From Campylobacterales bacterium (GTDB taxonomy: Bacteria; Campylobacterota; Campylobacteria; Campylobacterales; Sulfurovaceae): a stretch of 64,000 nucleotides of DNA. Below the pieces are notes generated by a model, which worked only from the letters and a program-made list of their open reading frames with translations, was not told the DNA's origin and ran no database searches. A program made the position numbers and the translations under genes. The stretch lies in NCBI GenBank assembly GCA_014763895.1, contig JACXUM010000001.1, positions 1-64,000 of the forward strand, written 5' to 3'. This document shows positions 45,311 through 54,750 of the stretch, piece after piece (position 1 is the stretch's first letter; the number at the start of each line of letters is the position of its first letter).

Positions 45311-45339
45311 AAAAGATCCCGAAGATTTCGGGATCTTTT
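45311..45339 (+). terminator. rho-independent terminator of htpG
   Basis: AAAAGATCCCGAA pairs with TTCGGGATCTTTT around a 3-nt loop. The A-run before and T-run in the 3' arm make it usable in both directions, but only htpG reads into it. Confidence 0.88.
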
Positions 45340-45409
45340 GATCACTTCTATTATTATCTTTTTTCGCTAAAATATACACTACAATAGAAATTCAAGGAAT
45401 AACAATACT

Positions 45410-46330
45410 ATGATGTCTCCACAGAAACGTGCAACCGTCATTTCAAGCAGTGTCGCAGTGTTCCTGGTATTGATAAAATTAACGATAGGAATCGCCAGCG
45501 GATCGGTTGCCGTACTGGCTTCGGCAATCGATTCATTACTTGACAGTGCCGTTTCAGTGTTCAATTTTTTTGCGATCAAAAAATCCGAAGAGCATCCCGA
45601 TGAAATTTACCAGTACGGTAAAGGAAAAATTCAGGCTATCGCTGCGGTGATAGAAGGGACTGTTATCACTGTTTCGGGTCTCTATATCATTTATGAAGCG
45701 GTTAAAAAGGTGCTTCATGAAACGAAAACGACTTTGTTGACACCTTCTGTTATCGCTATGGTCTTTTCGATTCTGGCAACCTATTTTCTGGTACGTTATC
45801 TGCTGAAAATCGCCAAAGAGACAGACAGTGTCGTCATCAAAGCAGATGCCCTGCATTACCAAACGGACCTGTGGAGCAATGCAGCGGTATTGATTGCATT
45901 AGGATTGGTTTATGTTACAGGATTGGACAGTATCGATGCACTTTTTGGTTTGGGGATAGGTGTATATATTATCTATTCTGCCTATGGGATTATCAAAGAA
46001 GGGATTGAAATGTTGCTAGACCGTGCTTTGGATAGCGATACGGTGGCTAAAATAGGAGAGATCCTTTCTAAACATCCTGAGATAACAAGTTATCATTGGT
46101 TAAGAACACGTACGGACGGAAGTACGAACTTTGTAGAGTTTCATATGGTTTTAAGACCCAACATGCTCCTACTGGAAGCTCATCGTATCGCTGATCAGGT
46201 AGAAGAAAAAATCATGGAGCTTGATAAAACAAAGAAATGGATGATCACACCGCATTTTGATCCTTACGATGATGAAGAGATGAATGTGGCATTGCTGTAC
46301 GGCAAGCCCCTCATGGAAGTACAAAAATAA
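45410..46330 (+). CDS. cation diffusion facilitator (FieF-like)
   Basis: The 306-residue inner-membrane antiporter exports divalent metal ions (zinc or iron) against protons. The transmembrane metal site has D41 and D45 in AIDSLLDSAVS and H149 and D153 in HYQTDLWSN. This Asp-Asp plus His-Asp set is the FieF arrangement. About six helices precede a cytoplasmic domain ending TPHFDPYDDEE. It is followed by hemD after 3 bp. Confidence 0.88.
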   Translation: MMSPQKRATVISSSVAVFLVLIKLTIGIASGSVAVLASAIDSLLDSAVSVFNFFAIKKSEEHPDEIYQYGKGKIQAIAAVIEGTVITVSGLYIIYEAVKKVLHETKTTLLTPSVIAMVFSILATYFLVRYLLKIAKETDSVVIKADALHYQTDLWSNAAVLIALGLVYVTGLDSIDALFGLGIGVYIIYSAYGIIKEGIEMLLDRALDSDTVAKIGEILSKHPEITSYHWLRTRTDGSTNFVEFHMVLRPNMLLLEAHRIADQVEEKIMELDKTKKWMITPHFDPYDDEEMNVALLYGKPLMEVQK

Positions 46331-46333
46331 CCT

Positions 46334-46966
46334 ATGCGGCCGATCTATCTTCTCTCCCCCAGCAAAAAAGAAGGAGTAGTTTCTCTGCCGATCATCTCGT
46401 TTGCGTTGAAGAGTAAAAAGATCGAGTTTGATGATTGTGACACTCTTCTGTTTACTTCTAAGCAAGCCGTTATTTCTGCAGAGAAAATAGACGAGAGGTG
46501 GAAAGTATATCCCTGTATCGCTATCGGACCTGCTACAGCACAGCAGATACGTTCATTTGGTGGAACTGTTCTTTATGAGCCGGGGTCATTTTACGGTGAA
46601 ACGCTTGCAGCAGATATCGTCCGGTTTTTTAAAACGCGAAAGCTGCTTTATCTTCGTCCCAAAGAAGTCTCTTTTGACAGCAGATCTTTTTTGGAAAAGA
46701 ACGGGGTCAATATCACTGAGCAGGTTATTTATGAAACCTCGTGCGTAACCTATGATAAACATCAAGCCCCCTTAAAAAATGCCGTCATCATTTTTACCTC
46801 TCCTTCTTCCATCCAATGCTTTTTTAAAAATTTTAAATGGGATGAGAGTTACACCGCAGTGGTGATCGGAAAAGCAACATTAAAGCATCTGCCTGATGGG
46901 ATATCATATGCTATTGCAGATGAGCCGTTGATCGATGCCTGTATCAAAAAAGCAAAAGCGCTTTAA
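46334..46966 (+). CDS. hemD: uroporphyrinogen-III synthase
   Basis: The 210-residue enzyme closes and isomerises hydroxymethylbilane for haem and related tetrapyrroles. Family members are very divergent. The features seen are the N-terminal YLLSP, FTSKQAV near residue 40, AIGPATAQQIRSFGG, the hinge around YLRPKEV and the C-terminal IFTSPSSIQCF with VIGKATLKHL. It is a little shorter than usual. It follows the metal transporter by 3 bp and lacks its own clear ribosome site, so the two are probably coupled. Confidence 0.82.
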   Translation: MRPIYLLSPSKKEGVVSLPIISFALKSKKIEFDDCDTLLFTSKQAVISAEKIDERWKVYPCIAIGPATAQQIRSFGGTVLYEPGSFYGETLAADIVRFFKTRKLLYLRPKEVSFDSRSFLEKNGVNITEQVIYETSCVTYDKHQAPLKNAVIIFTSPSSIQCFFKNFKWDESYTAVVIGKATLKHLPDGISYAIADEPLIDACIKKAKAL

Positions 46967-47004
46967 AAAAACGGTTTTAAATTTACATCTAACTCCAAAT
47001 TGGA

Positions 47005-47010
47005 TATAAT
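47005..47010 (+). promoter_or_regulatory. -10 box of the candidate 6S RNA
   Basis: A perfect TATAAT about 7 nt before the inferred RNA start near 47017. It is the only good promoter in the 384-bp gap between hemD and purD. Confidence 0.6.
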
Positions 47011-47016
47011 AAAAAT

Positions 47017-47240
47017 AACCTAAGTGGTGCGACAACTGTATTTGGGGTCCAACATTTATCTTTGGCGGGATATGTAACAGACCGGTGTGTGGGTGGTTTC
47101 GTTTGAGTACGGCTAGGCCTACGAGAAATTGCCCCCTAATGGGATGCTCTCTCCTGCATCGTTGGCTATTTAGGGCCGACTTGAAACAGAACGGCCACTC
47201 GGGGAGCATAGCTATTTGAAGTAAGCAGAGGGTTTTCCTA
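47017..47240 (+). ncRNA. ssrS: candidate 6S RNA
   Basis: The gap between hemD and purD holds no open frame but has a promoter and a GC-richer, highly structured stretch. GAGU-CGGC-CCUA pairs with UAGG-GCCG-ACUU, extended outward by GUUU/AAAC and GUGG/CCAC, with an inner GAUGC/GCAUC hairpin. A weaker outer stem, AACCU/AGGGUU, closes the ends around an open region. This long interrupted hairpin of about 200 nt is the 6S layout, which mimics an open promoter and binds sigma70 RNA polymerase. I recall that 6S RNA lies upstream of purD in other epsilonproteobacteria. The ends are estimates. Confidence 0.6.
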
Positions 47241-47350
47241 AAAATTATATAATTGACGCGATAAATTTTATGAAACCTCTTATATATCACTGATAAAGTG
47301 GCTTCAGATGACAAAGCAATCATACTTTTAAAAAATCGTTGGAGAGAAAA

Positions 47351-48625
47351 ATGGATATACTGATCATAGGTTCAGGCGGTAGAGAGTATTCTATCGGATT
47401 GGCGCTAAAGAAAGATAAGAATGTAGAACGTATCTTTTTTGCCCCGGGTAACGGCGCAACGGACGAACTGGGAGAAAACCTATCGATAAACGATTTTGAT
47501 GCTTTGGCCGACTGGGTCGAAGCCAATGGTATAGATCTGACGATAGTCGGGCCTGAAGCCCCGTTGGTGGATGGAATTGTTGATGTATTTAAAAAAAGAG
47601 GATTGACGATTTTCGGACCGACTGCGCAAGCTGCACAGCTTGAAGGATCGAAAATATTTATGAAAAATTTTTTGGCACGTCATGGTGTGCCGACAGCAAG
47701 ATATATTGAAACGGATTCTTTGGAAGAGGCCTATAAATTTATCAATTCTCTTGAAGCACCGATCGTGGTCAAAGCCGATGGCCTTTGCGGAGGTAAAGGG
47801 GTAATTATCGCCCAGAGCCATGCTGAAGCAAAACAGGCAGCAGGAGAGATGCTAAGCGGGAATGCTTTTGGAGATGCGGGTAGATCGATCGTTGTCGAAG
47901 AATTTTTGGATGGGTATGAACTTTCAGTCTTTGCAATATGCGACGGGAAAGATTATGTTGTATTGCCGGCAGCACAGGATCACAAACGGTTGCTGAACAA
48001 TGATCAGGGTCCCAATACAGGTGGAATGGGTGCCTATGCACCAACCCCGCTTGTCAATGATGATATCTATGCAAAACTGGATGAGCGTGTCATTAAACCG
48101 ACACTCAAAGGGATGGAAGAAGAAGGCATGCCGTTTACCGGTGTGCTTTTCATGGGTGTGATGGTGGTCAAAGACGAGCCGATCATTTTGGAATACAACG
48201 TCCGTTTCGGGGATCCTGAATGCGAAGAGTTGATGCCATTGCTCAAATCTCCTGCAAGTGAACTCTTCTATAAAGCAGCGATCGGCGATCTAAAGAGTGC
48301 CAAGATTGAGTTTCATGACAAGTATGCCGTTGGTGTCGTGATGGCAAGCAAGGATTATCCTTACAAAAACTCCGAACCTGCCGAGATCATCATTGATGAG
48401 ATCCACCATGAGGACCTCAAAGAAAATGCGCATATCTCTTTTGCCGGAGTAAGCCGTGGTGAAGATGGAAAACTTTATGCAACAGGCGGAAGAGTTCTTG
48501 TCTGTGTTGGGCTTGGAAATAGTATCAAAGAAGCACAGGAGCGTGCCTATATGTTGGTAGGGCAGGTTCATTATGCAGGAAAGCAGTGCCGTACAGATAT
48601 CGCTTACCAGGCATTGAAGGCATAA
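47351..48625 (+). CDS. purD: phosphoribosylamine-glycine ligase
   Basis: The 424-residue ATP-grasp enzyme makes GAR in purine synthesis. It opens with MDILIIGSGGREYSIGLAL (the GSGGREH-type motif), followed by GPEAPLVDGIVD and the ATP-grasp loop ADGLCGGKGVIIA. NDQGPNTGGMGAYAP and YNVRFGDPECE are also intact. I start at 47351 because GGAGAG lies 4 nt upstream; a TTG at 47339 would put the ribosome site inside the gene. It begins a cluster continuing through RDD, lptD and pnp. Confidence 0.95.
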   Translation: MDILIIGSGGREYSIGLALKKDKNVERIFFAPGNGATDELGENLSINDFDALADWVEANGIDLTIVGPEAPLVDGIVDVFKKRGLTIFGPTAQAAQLEGSKIFMKNFLARHGVPTARYIETDSLEEAYKFINSLEAPIVVKADGLCGGKGVIIAQSHAEAKQAAGEMLSGNAFGDAGRSIVVEEFLDGYELSVFAICDGKDYVVLPAAQDHKRLLNNDQGPNTGGMGAYAPTPLVNDDIYAKLDERVIKPTLKGMEEEGMPFTGVLFMGVMVVKDEPIILEYNVRFGDPECEELMPLLKSPASELFYKAAIGDLKSAKIEFHDKYAVGVVMASKDYPYKNSEPAEIIIDEIHHEDLKENAHISFAGVSRGEDGKLYATGGRVLVCVGLGNSIKEAQERAYMLVGQVHYAGKQCRTDIAYQALKA

Positions 48626-48627
48626 GT

Positions 48628-49083
48628 ATGAGAGAGCCTTTCTCTCTTCATGTAGCTGATGTTCAAAAAAGAATTACTGCTTTTGTAATCGATGATATCG
48701 TCGTTTCAATTTTTTTCTTCATTATTTTCTATGATCAAATCAAAACAAAATTTTTAGGAATTTCGGTAATCGATGTACAGGTTCTTGAGAATTTTAACAC
48801 TTTTGTTGCAGAAAATATGATTGTGATTTTTGCAATCAAAGTCCTTTACCATACGGTTTTGGTGTGGCAGAGCGGGATGACACTGGGTAAATACATTGTA
48901 AAGATCAAGGTTGTCGATCTTCAAAGCGGTAACATTCCGTCTTTTGGAAGGTCATTGATACGTGCTCTTTTAAGAATTCCGAGTGAACTCTTTTTATATA
49001 CCGGCTTTGCACTGGCTTTTTTTACACCCCTGAGACAAACATTCCATGATAAACTTTCTAATTGTGTTGTGATTGATGCTTAG
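48628..49083 (+). CDS. RDD-family membrane protein
   Basis: The 151-residue protein has the RDD hallmark: an arginine (RITAFVIDDIVVS) and two consecutive aspartates in the first helix, two more hydrophobic helices and a C-terminal amphipathic part (TPLRQTFHDKLSNCVVI). The role of RDD proteins is mostly unknown; some are linked to ion transport. It starts 2 bp after purD and overlaps lptD by 8 bp, so the three are translated as a unit. The upstream in-frame ATG lies inside purD and is unlikely. Confidence 0.82.
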   Translation: MREPFSLHVADVQKRITAFVIDDIVVSIFFFIIFYDQIKTKFLGISVIDVQVLENFNTFVAENMIVIFAIKVLYHTVLVWQSGMTLGKYIVKIKVVDLQSGNIPSFGRSLIRALLRIPSELFLYTGFALAFFTPLRQTFHDKLSNCVVIDA

Positions 49084-51166
49084 ATTTTTCTCTTTTTTGA
49101 CCCTCATGATGTTGATAATGCTTCAAAGCATTCATGCCCGGGAAGAAAAAGGAGATATCGAGGTGGTTGCCAAGCGATTGCATTCGACCAAAGCGACTGT
49201 TGAAGCCAGCGAAGGGGTAATCGTATATTATCAGGATTCGGTGATCAAAGCTTCGCGGGCTTCGTTTGATAAGCAAACCAAGAAACTGGTTCTTGAAGGC
49301 CCTATTGAGATGATCGGATATCAGGGAAGTAAAGAACAGACAGACCGACTGGAAATACAGACTGAGACCGGAGAAGTTCGTTTTGAAAAGCTATTTATGA
49401 TGACTCAAAATGATGTTTGGCTTTTTGCGGAACAGGCCCATCGAAAAGAGGGTAATTACACACTTGCACAGAGTATGCTTTCAAGCTGCGATATTAATGA
49501 CCCGATATGGAAAATCTTTTTTTCGCGTTCACAGTATGATGCGGATGCACACTATATGAAAGTATATGATGCTAAGGTCTATTTATGGGATATTCCCGTT
49601 TTTTATACTCCTTATCTGGCATTTTCGACACATAAGGAACGAAGCTCCGGATTATTATTTCCTCTTGTGGGATATTCTAGTAAAGAAGGTTTTGTTTACG
49701 AACAACCTGTTTTCTGGGCGATATCTGACAGTATGGATCTTGAAGTGAATCCTCAAACCAGAACCCATAGAAGCAATGGGACATATGCTACATTTAGGTT
49801 TGCCGATAGCGCCAACTCCTTTGGACAGTTACGTGCCGGTTATTTTAAAGACCATACCTATGCTTTTTCCAATGATCATTTGGAACATTATGGTGCAGAA
49901 TTTCTATATGATGCGGATGGCTTTTTTGATAAGAAACTCCCTTATGGATTTAAAGATGGTCTCTATATCAATGCTACCTATTTGAATGACATCGATTATT
50001 TGAACCTTCAAAAATCATCTTTGGAGCATTTTGGTCTTTTGCCTTTGCAGGAGTCCAGAGTAAATTACTATCTTTTAAATAACGATTATTATATGGGATT
50101 GAACAGTAAATATTTTATCGATACAAGAAAAGAGAGCAATGTAGATACGCTGCAAGTACTTCCTTCTGCACAATGGCATAAATATCTGGATTATTTCATA
50201 TCGAAGAATCTGGTTTATAGTGTAGATGCGCACATTAATAATCTCTATAGAAGAGAAGGTGCTACACTATCGCAGGCGGAATTTAAAATTCCTCTTGAAT
50301 GGACACAGTCTTTTTTTGATGACTATTTGAAATTTTCGTTGGGTGAATCAATTTATTACAGCAAATTCTTTTTTGGAAACGGTAGCTATGAATATGACAG
50401 TTTTGAATACTACAGCAACATTCATAAAGTAAAGTTTTTTTCGGACCTTACCAAAAAGTATGATGGTTTTACGCATGTGTTGCAACCTTCATTAACTTAC
50501 AGCAGGCCTGGAAATGTCCAGCAAGAACCTGTCACATTTGATTTTCTATCAGAGGTGCAGAAAAGTCTATTTTCGATCGGTTTGCCTGAAGAATATTATG
50601 ATCTGAGCATGGGACAGTATTTCTATGATAATCAGATGAATCTTTTGTTTTTTGATCGCCTATCCCAAAAATATTACCTTAATCGAAGCTATAAACTGGC
50701 TGATATCAGCAACGAATTACAGTACAATTGGAAAAGTTGGCAATTTTATAATGATCTAGTCTACTCGTTTGAGTTTGATCGTATCAGGGAGTCTTCGAGT
50801 CGTATTTTGGTGAATGAAGAAGATTACCATTTTAGTATCGGACACTCTTTCAGACAAAAACTGCCTGATGATATCATTGATATTACCGTAGCCAATGATA
50901 TCAATTTTGATTTTGCATACAACATCAACAAGCGTGTCAATCTCAATGGCGGCATTACCTATAATCTTGATCATACCTATGATACCCAATGGCGTGCCGG
51001 AGTAAGCTATAATAGGGATTGTTGGAGTGTTGTAACTTCAGTTGCCGAAGAGATCACGCCAAGACCGACAGGATATACGAAAGATAATGTTTTTTATGTC
51101 CAATTTAATTTCAGGCCGTTTGGTGTAGTCGGCAGTGGACAATCCGATGAGGGGGCATTCAAATAA
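49076..51166 (+). CDS. lptD: LPS-assembly protein LptD
   Basis: The 696-residue outer-membrane protein inserts LPS at the cell surface. It has a signal peptide (residues 1-22, cleaved after IHA) and an OstA-type jellyroll (IEVVAKRLHSTKATVEASEGVIVYY, LVLEGPIEM). The long C-terminal region (about 180-690) of aromatic-rich beta strands forms the barrel (YTPYLAFSTHKERSSGLLFP near the junction). I start at the ATG at 49076 in preference to the TTG one codon earlier. It overlaps the J-domain gene by one base. Confidence 0.9.
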   Translation: MLRFFSFLTLMMLIMLQSIHAREEKGDIEVVAKRLHSTKATVEASEGVIVYYQDSVIKASRASFDKQTKKLVLEGPIEMIGYQGSKEQTDRLEIQTETGEVRFEKLFMMTQNDVWLFAEQAHRKEGNYTLAQSMLSSCDINDPIWKIFFSRSQYDADAHYMKVYDAKVYLWDIPVFYTPYLAFSTHKERSSGLLFPLVGYSSKEGFVYEQPVFWAISDSMDLEVNPQTRTHRSNGTYATFRFADSANSFGQLRAGYFKDHTYAFSNDHLEHYGAEFLYDADGFFDKKLPYGFKDGLYINATYLNDIDYLNLQKSSLEHFGLLPLQESRVNYYLLNNDYYMGLNSKYFIDTRKESNVDTLQVLPSAQWHKYLDYFISKNLVYSVDAHINNLYRREGATLSQAEFKIPLEWTQSFFDDYLKFSLGESIYYSKFFFGNGSYEYDSFEYYSNIHKVKFFSDLTKKYDGFTHVLQPSLTYSRPGNVQQEPVTFDFLSEVQKSLFSIGLPEEYYDLSMGQYFYDNQMNLLFFDRLSQKYYLNRSYKLADISNELQYNWKSWQFYNDLVYSFEFDRIRESSSRILVNEEDYHFSIGHSFRQKLPDDIIDITVANDINFDFAYNINKRVNLNGGITYNLDHTYDTQWRAGVSYNRDCWSVVTSVAEEITPRPTGYTKDNVFYVQFNFRPFGVVGSGQSDEGAFK

Positions 51167-51435
51167 TGCATGATTATGTAAAAGAGATTGAACGTGCATT
51201 GGAAATTTTGGGATTGCCTAAGCTGGTCACGAAAGATGATATCAAACAACAGTACCGTTTCATTGCAAAAAAAAATCATCCTGATATCGGAGGAAATCCT
51301 CAGAAAATGGAAGAAATCAATCACGCCTATCAACTTTTGATGAAGTATATAGAAGAGTTTCGTTATACTTTTGATGAAAATGAAATCAATAGACAATATC
51401 CAGGAGCTCAACATGCCCAGCGATTCAAGCCTTGA
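51166..51435 (+). CDS. small J-domain protein
   Basis: The 89-residue protein is almost only a J domain: helix I (ALEILGL), helix II (DDIKQQYRFIAKK), HPD at residues 38-40, and helix III (MEEINHAYQLLMKYIEEF). It would stimulate DnaK ATPase for a special client. It has no glycine-rich or zinc region, unlike the DnaJ at 57.8 kb. It overlaps lptD by 1 bp and the phosphoribosyltransferase gene by 23 bp. Confidence 0.85.
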   Translation: MHDYVKEIERALEILGLPKLVTKDDIKQQYRFIAKKNHPDIGGNPQKMEEINHAYQLLMKYIEEFRYTFDENEINRQYPGAQHAQRFKP

Positions 51436-52129
51436 TTATGTCTTTCAAGATCGGAACGATGCAGCTAAGAAGCTGATAGATGCCCTTCCTTTGGAACTGT
51501 TACAGGAGAATGAAGCCGTGATTATCGGTGTGAGTGAGGGGGGAGTCTATTATGCTGACCAAATCGCTAAAGCAACCAATGCTCAGATGGATATTTTGCT
51601 AACTGAACCGATAGCGGCACCCAATAACCCTGAAATAGCCATCGCTATGGTCTCTGAAACAGAAGAAGTAGTGATGCATAAAGCACTTATTGATGCATTT
51701 GGGATCAATGAGGATTATGTCTACAATGAAGCACAGCGTAAATATGAAGAGGAAGTGTTAACCTATGTATATAAATACCGTAAAGGTAATGAACTGCTTC
51801 CGTTAAAAGGAAAATATGTCGTATTGGTCGATGAATGTATCGAGACGGGATTGACGATGATGGTCGCGCTTAAATCGGTTATCGAACAAGAGGCAAAAAA
51901 TATTTATATCGCAACCCCTGTTTTGGATAAAACCGTCTATCAAAATCTTCTTTCTGTGTGTGACGGCGTCTATTGCCCACATAAGATACACGATTATATT
52001 TCGGTAGAATATTATTTCAAAAATTTTGAGACCTCCAATTTCGAGGAAATTGTAGAAATAGTCAAATCATATGAGAAAAAAAACAAGCTTTTAAGCGGAA
52101 AAATCAAAAAGGAAACACAAACAGTATGA
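51413..52129 (+). CDS. phosphoribosyltransferase-domain protein
   Basis: From the ATG at 51413 (GGAG 7 nt upstream) the 238-residue protein starts MPSDSSLDYVFQDRNDAAKKL. The PRPP-binding loop reads VVLVDECIETGLTM, a variant of the classic VLVDDxxxTG motif, with the flexible-loop glutamates and the early DRNDAAKKL segment of PRTase-like proteins. The nucleobase partner is unknown. It overlaps the J-domain gene by 23 bp and pnp by 4 bp, so this is a tightly packed operon. Confidence 0.78.
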   Translation: MPSDSSLDYVFQDRNDAAKKLIDALPLELLQENEAVIIGVSEGGVYYADQIAKATNAQMDILLTEPIAAPNNPEIAIAMVSETEEVVMHKALIDAFGINEDYVYNEAQRKYEEEVLTYVYKYRKGNELLPLKGKYVVLVDECIETGLTMMVALKSVIEQEAKNIYIATPVLDKTVYQNLLSVCDGVYCPHKIHDYISVEYYFKNFETSNFEEIVEIVKSYEKKNKLLSGKIKKETQTV

Positions 52130-54261
52130 AGCAAGAAAAGATCGTAACATTAGATATTAATGAATTGAATGAAATCTATGAATTTGACAAAATTGCCAAA
52201 CAGGCAAGCGGTGCTGTCATGTACCGACAGGGCAAGGCGGTTTTGATCGCGGCCGTAGCCATTGATGAGAAGGGTGTAGAAGAGGATTTTCTGCCATTAA
52301 CGGTACAATATCTCGAAAAGTCTTATGCAGCCGCAAAGATACCAGGCGGTTTTATCAAAAGGGAAACCAAGCCTGGTGATTTTGAAACATTGACTTCCCG
52401 TATCATCGATCGTTCAGTGCGTCCCTTATTTCCTGACGGCTTTACCTATCCGGTTACGATCACAGTCTTGGTTGTGAGTAGCGATACAGATGTTGATATG
52501 CAGATTGCAGCACTTCATGCAGCCAATGCAGCACTTTTTGTATCAGATATTCCTGTCAATCAAAGTATCACGGCTGTACGAGTAGGAATGATCGATGGGA
52601 AGATGGTGATAAACCCTACGCTTAGTGAACAGAAGAAAAGTGCATTAGACCTTCTTGTAGTAGGCTCAGGTGAAGATGTGCTGATGATCGAGATGCGTAC
52701 TTTGCCTTCCAAACACGATAACGTACAAAACCCTAATGAACTGCATGAGGAAGAATTGATAGAAGCGATTGCATTTGCACGAAATCATATCGCACAGGCA
52801 ACACAAATTTATCAGGAAGCATTTAAATCTTATGTCAAAGAACCGCTTTTGCTAGAATTTGTCGAGGAAAAAATAGATGAAAAACTGTATGATTATATCC
52901 ATTTAAACTATGCACAAGATGTGGAGTATGCAATCTCGCATATGGCAAAAAGCGAACGTTCAACAGAATTGAAAAAAGTTCGTGAACGTATTTTGAAAGC
53001 CTTGGCAGAAGAGGGTAGTGAGGCGGATAAGGAACTCGTCTCCAAGGTGCTTGAACGTTATAAAAAGAGCGTTGTTAGAGCCATGATCCTTGATAAACAG
53101 ACAAGAGCAGACGGGCGTGCACTTGATGAGGTTAGACCAATCTTCATTGAAACCAATCTTTTGCCATCCGTACACGGTTCCTGTCTTTTTACAAGAGGAC
53201 AGACACAGGCATTGGTCACTGCAACACTGGGCGATAAAAAAGATGCACAGATGTATGAACTTATTACTGAAAGAAACAGCCAGTCAGAGAATTTAATGGT
53301 GCACTATAATTTCCCGGGATTCTCAGTAGGTGAAGCCAAACCGATCGGAGCACCGGGCAGACGAGAACTCGGACACGGTAACCTTGCAAAGAGGGCGATT
53401 GAACCGGCGGTTGATATGAAAAATGAAGGTACGATACGGTTGGTATCTGAGATCCTGGAGAGTAACGGATCTTCTTCGATGGCAACGATCTGCGGCGGAA
53501 GTTTGGCCTTGAGGGCAGCCGAAGTGAAAATGGTAGAATTGGTAGCTGGTGTTGCTATGGGACTTGTTCATGAAGGTGAGCGTTATGCCGTATTGACCGA
53601 TATTATGGGATTGGAAGACCATGATGGCGATATGGATTTTAAAATTGCCGGAACAAAACATGGAATCACAGCCCTCCAAATGGATATTAAACTGGGCGGT
53701 ATCGATCTTAGTATCTTAAAAGATGTATTGATGCAGGCCTCTAAGGCGAAAAATCATATCATTGGATTGATGGAAGAAGCAGAAAAACAGATCAAAACAA
53801 GCAGTGCACTTCCGCGTACTGAACAGTTCACTGTTAATCCAAGCAAGATCGTGGATATTATCGGGAAAGCTGGCGCAACGATTAGAGAAATCATAGAAAA
53901 ATTTGAAGTAACGGTAGACCTTGATCGTGAGGTTGGTGGAGTAAAGGTATCCGGTGAAGATGAGGTAAAAGTAAAAGCTGCCAAAGCACATATCGAAAGT
54001 ATCGCTGCTGCTCCTGTAAAAAAACAGATGGAATATAAAGTGGGAGAGAGTTATACCGGAAAGGTGAAAAAGATCGTTGATTTCGGTATCTTCGTGGAAA
54101 TGCCGGATGGTTACGATGCACTGCTGCATATCTCGAAGGTTGCCAAAGAACATGTGGACAATCTGGCTGAACGTTACCACGAAGGGGATGAGATCACGGT
54201 AGTGGTGATGGAACAGAAAGGGAAAAAGGTCGAATTGGCCACACCGGAGTTTTTAGCCTAA
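52126..54261 (+). CDS. pnp: polynucleotide phosphorylase
   Basis: The 711-residue exoribonuclease degrades RNA phosphorolytically and can add tails. Two RNase PH-type domains are present (FLPLTVQYLEKSYAAAKIPGGFIKRE and GSCLFTRGQTQALVTATLG, with the active-site aspartates in DHDGDMDFKIAGT). A KH domain (IVDIIGKAGATIREI) and a C-terminal S1 domain (YTGKVKKIVDFGIFVEMPDG) follow. It overlaps the phosphoribosyltransferase gene in ATGA. atpE follows after 125 bp. Confidence 0.97.
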   Translation: MKQEKIVTLDINELNEIYEFDKIAKQASGAVMYRQGKAVLIAAVAIDEKGVEEDFLPLTVQYLEKSYAAAKIPGGFIKRETKPGDFETLTSRIIDRSVRPLFPDGFTYPVTITVLVVSSDTDVDMQIAALHAANAALFVSDIPVNQSITAVRVGMIDGKMVINPTLSEQKKSALDLLVVGSGEDVLMIEMRTLPSKHDNVQNPNELHEEELIEAIAFARNHIAQATQIYQEAFKSYVKEPLLLEFVEEKIDEKLYDYIHLNYAQDVEYAISHMAKSERSTELKKVRERILKALAEEGSEADKELVSKVLERYKKSVVRAMILDKQTRADGRALDEVRPIFIETNLLPSVHGSCLFTRGQTQALVTATLGDKKDAQMYELITERNSQSENLMVHYNFPGFSVGEAKPIGAPGRRELGHGNLAKRAIEPAVDMKNEGTIRLVSEILESNGSSSMATICGGSLALRAAEVKMVELVAGVAMGLVHEGERYAVLTDIMGLEDHDGDMDFKIAGTKHGITALQMDIKLGGIDLSILKDVLMQASKAKNHIIGLMEEAEKQIKTSSALPRTEQFTVNPSKIVDIIGKAGATIREIIEKFEVTVDLDREVGGVKVSGEDEVKVKAAKAHIESIAAAPVKKQMEYKVGESYTGKVKKIVDFGIFVEMPDGYDALLHISKVAKEHVDNLAERYHEGDEITVVVMEQKGKKVELATPEFLA

Positions 54262-54386
54262 ATTTAATTTTATTTTGGTAAAATTTCGCCGTTGTGACAG
54301 AGTGATAAGTAGGGATACGCAAGCCGAACGGACTTTGTAAAACAGTCGAAGAGACTTAAAATCCATAAAAATTTGAAGGATATAAA

Positions 54387-54692
54387 ATGAAAAAGTTTTT
54401 CTTACTTTTCTTGGCACTTGGTGCTGCTGCATTTGCAGGTGAAGGTGAATCAATGGTTCAAGCTTATTCAGTAGTTGCTGCTGGTGTAGGTCTTGGTCTT
54501 GCTGCTCTTGGTGGAGCTATCGGTATGGGTAATACTGCTGCTGCTACAATCGCTGGTACAGCTAGAAACCCAGGTCTTGGCGGTAAATTGATGACTACAA
54601 TGTTCATTGCTCTTGCAATGATCGAAGCACAAGTTATCTATACACTTGTTATCGCTCTTATTGCTCTTTACGCTAACCCATTCATCGGTTAA
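54387..54692 (+). CDS. atpE: ATP synthase F0 subunit c
   Basis: The 101-residue proteolipid forms the rotor ring of F1F0 ATP synthase. It has the two-helix hairpin with the polar loop ARNP (59-62) and the ion-binding carboxylate E80 in ALAMIEAQVIYTLV. Sodium-type EST ligands are not seen, so protons are more likely. An extra N-terminal stretch, MKKFFLLFLALGAAAFAGEG, resembles a cleaved signal sequence. It is separated from other atp genes, which are not in the window, as usual in this phylum. Confidence 0.95.
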   Translation: MKKFFLLFLALGAAAFAGEGESMVQAYSVVAAGVGLGLAALGGAIGMGNTAAATIAGTARNPGLGGKLMTTMFIALAMIEAQVIYTLVIALIALYANPFIG

Positions 54693-54709
54693 TCTAAAGA
54701 GACCTTAAG

Positions 54710-54741
54710 CTTGTGGCGGTATAATCCCGTCACAAGTTTTT
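54710..54741 (+). terminator. terminator of atpE, loop holds TATAAT
   Basis: A 10-bp stem (CTTGTGGCGG with CCGTCACAAG, one G-U pair) and five T residues form a strong terminator. The 7-nt loop contains TATAAT (54720-54725), which lies 26 bp before the tRNA-Leu gene and may be its -10 box. Confidence 0.88.
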
Positions 54742-54750
54742 ACTATTTAC

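Noticed and set aside
47017-47240. RNase P RNA or tmRNA in the purD leader
   Set aside because: An ACAGAA segment resembles RNase P, but the GAGGAAAGUCC core is absent. No tRNA-like acceptor end, encoded CCA or tag frame supports tmRNA.
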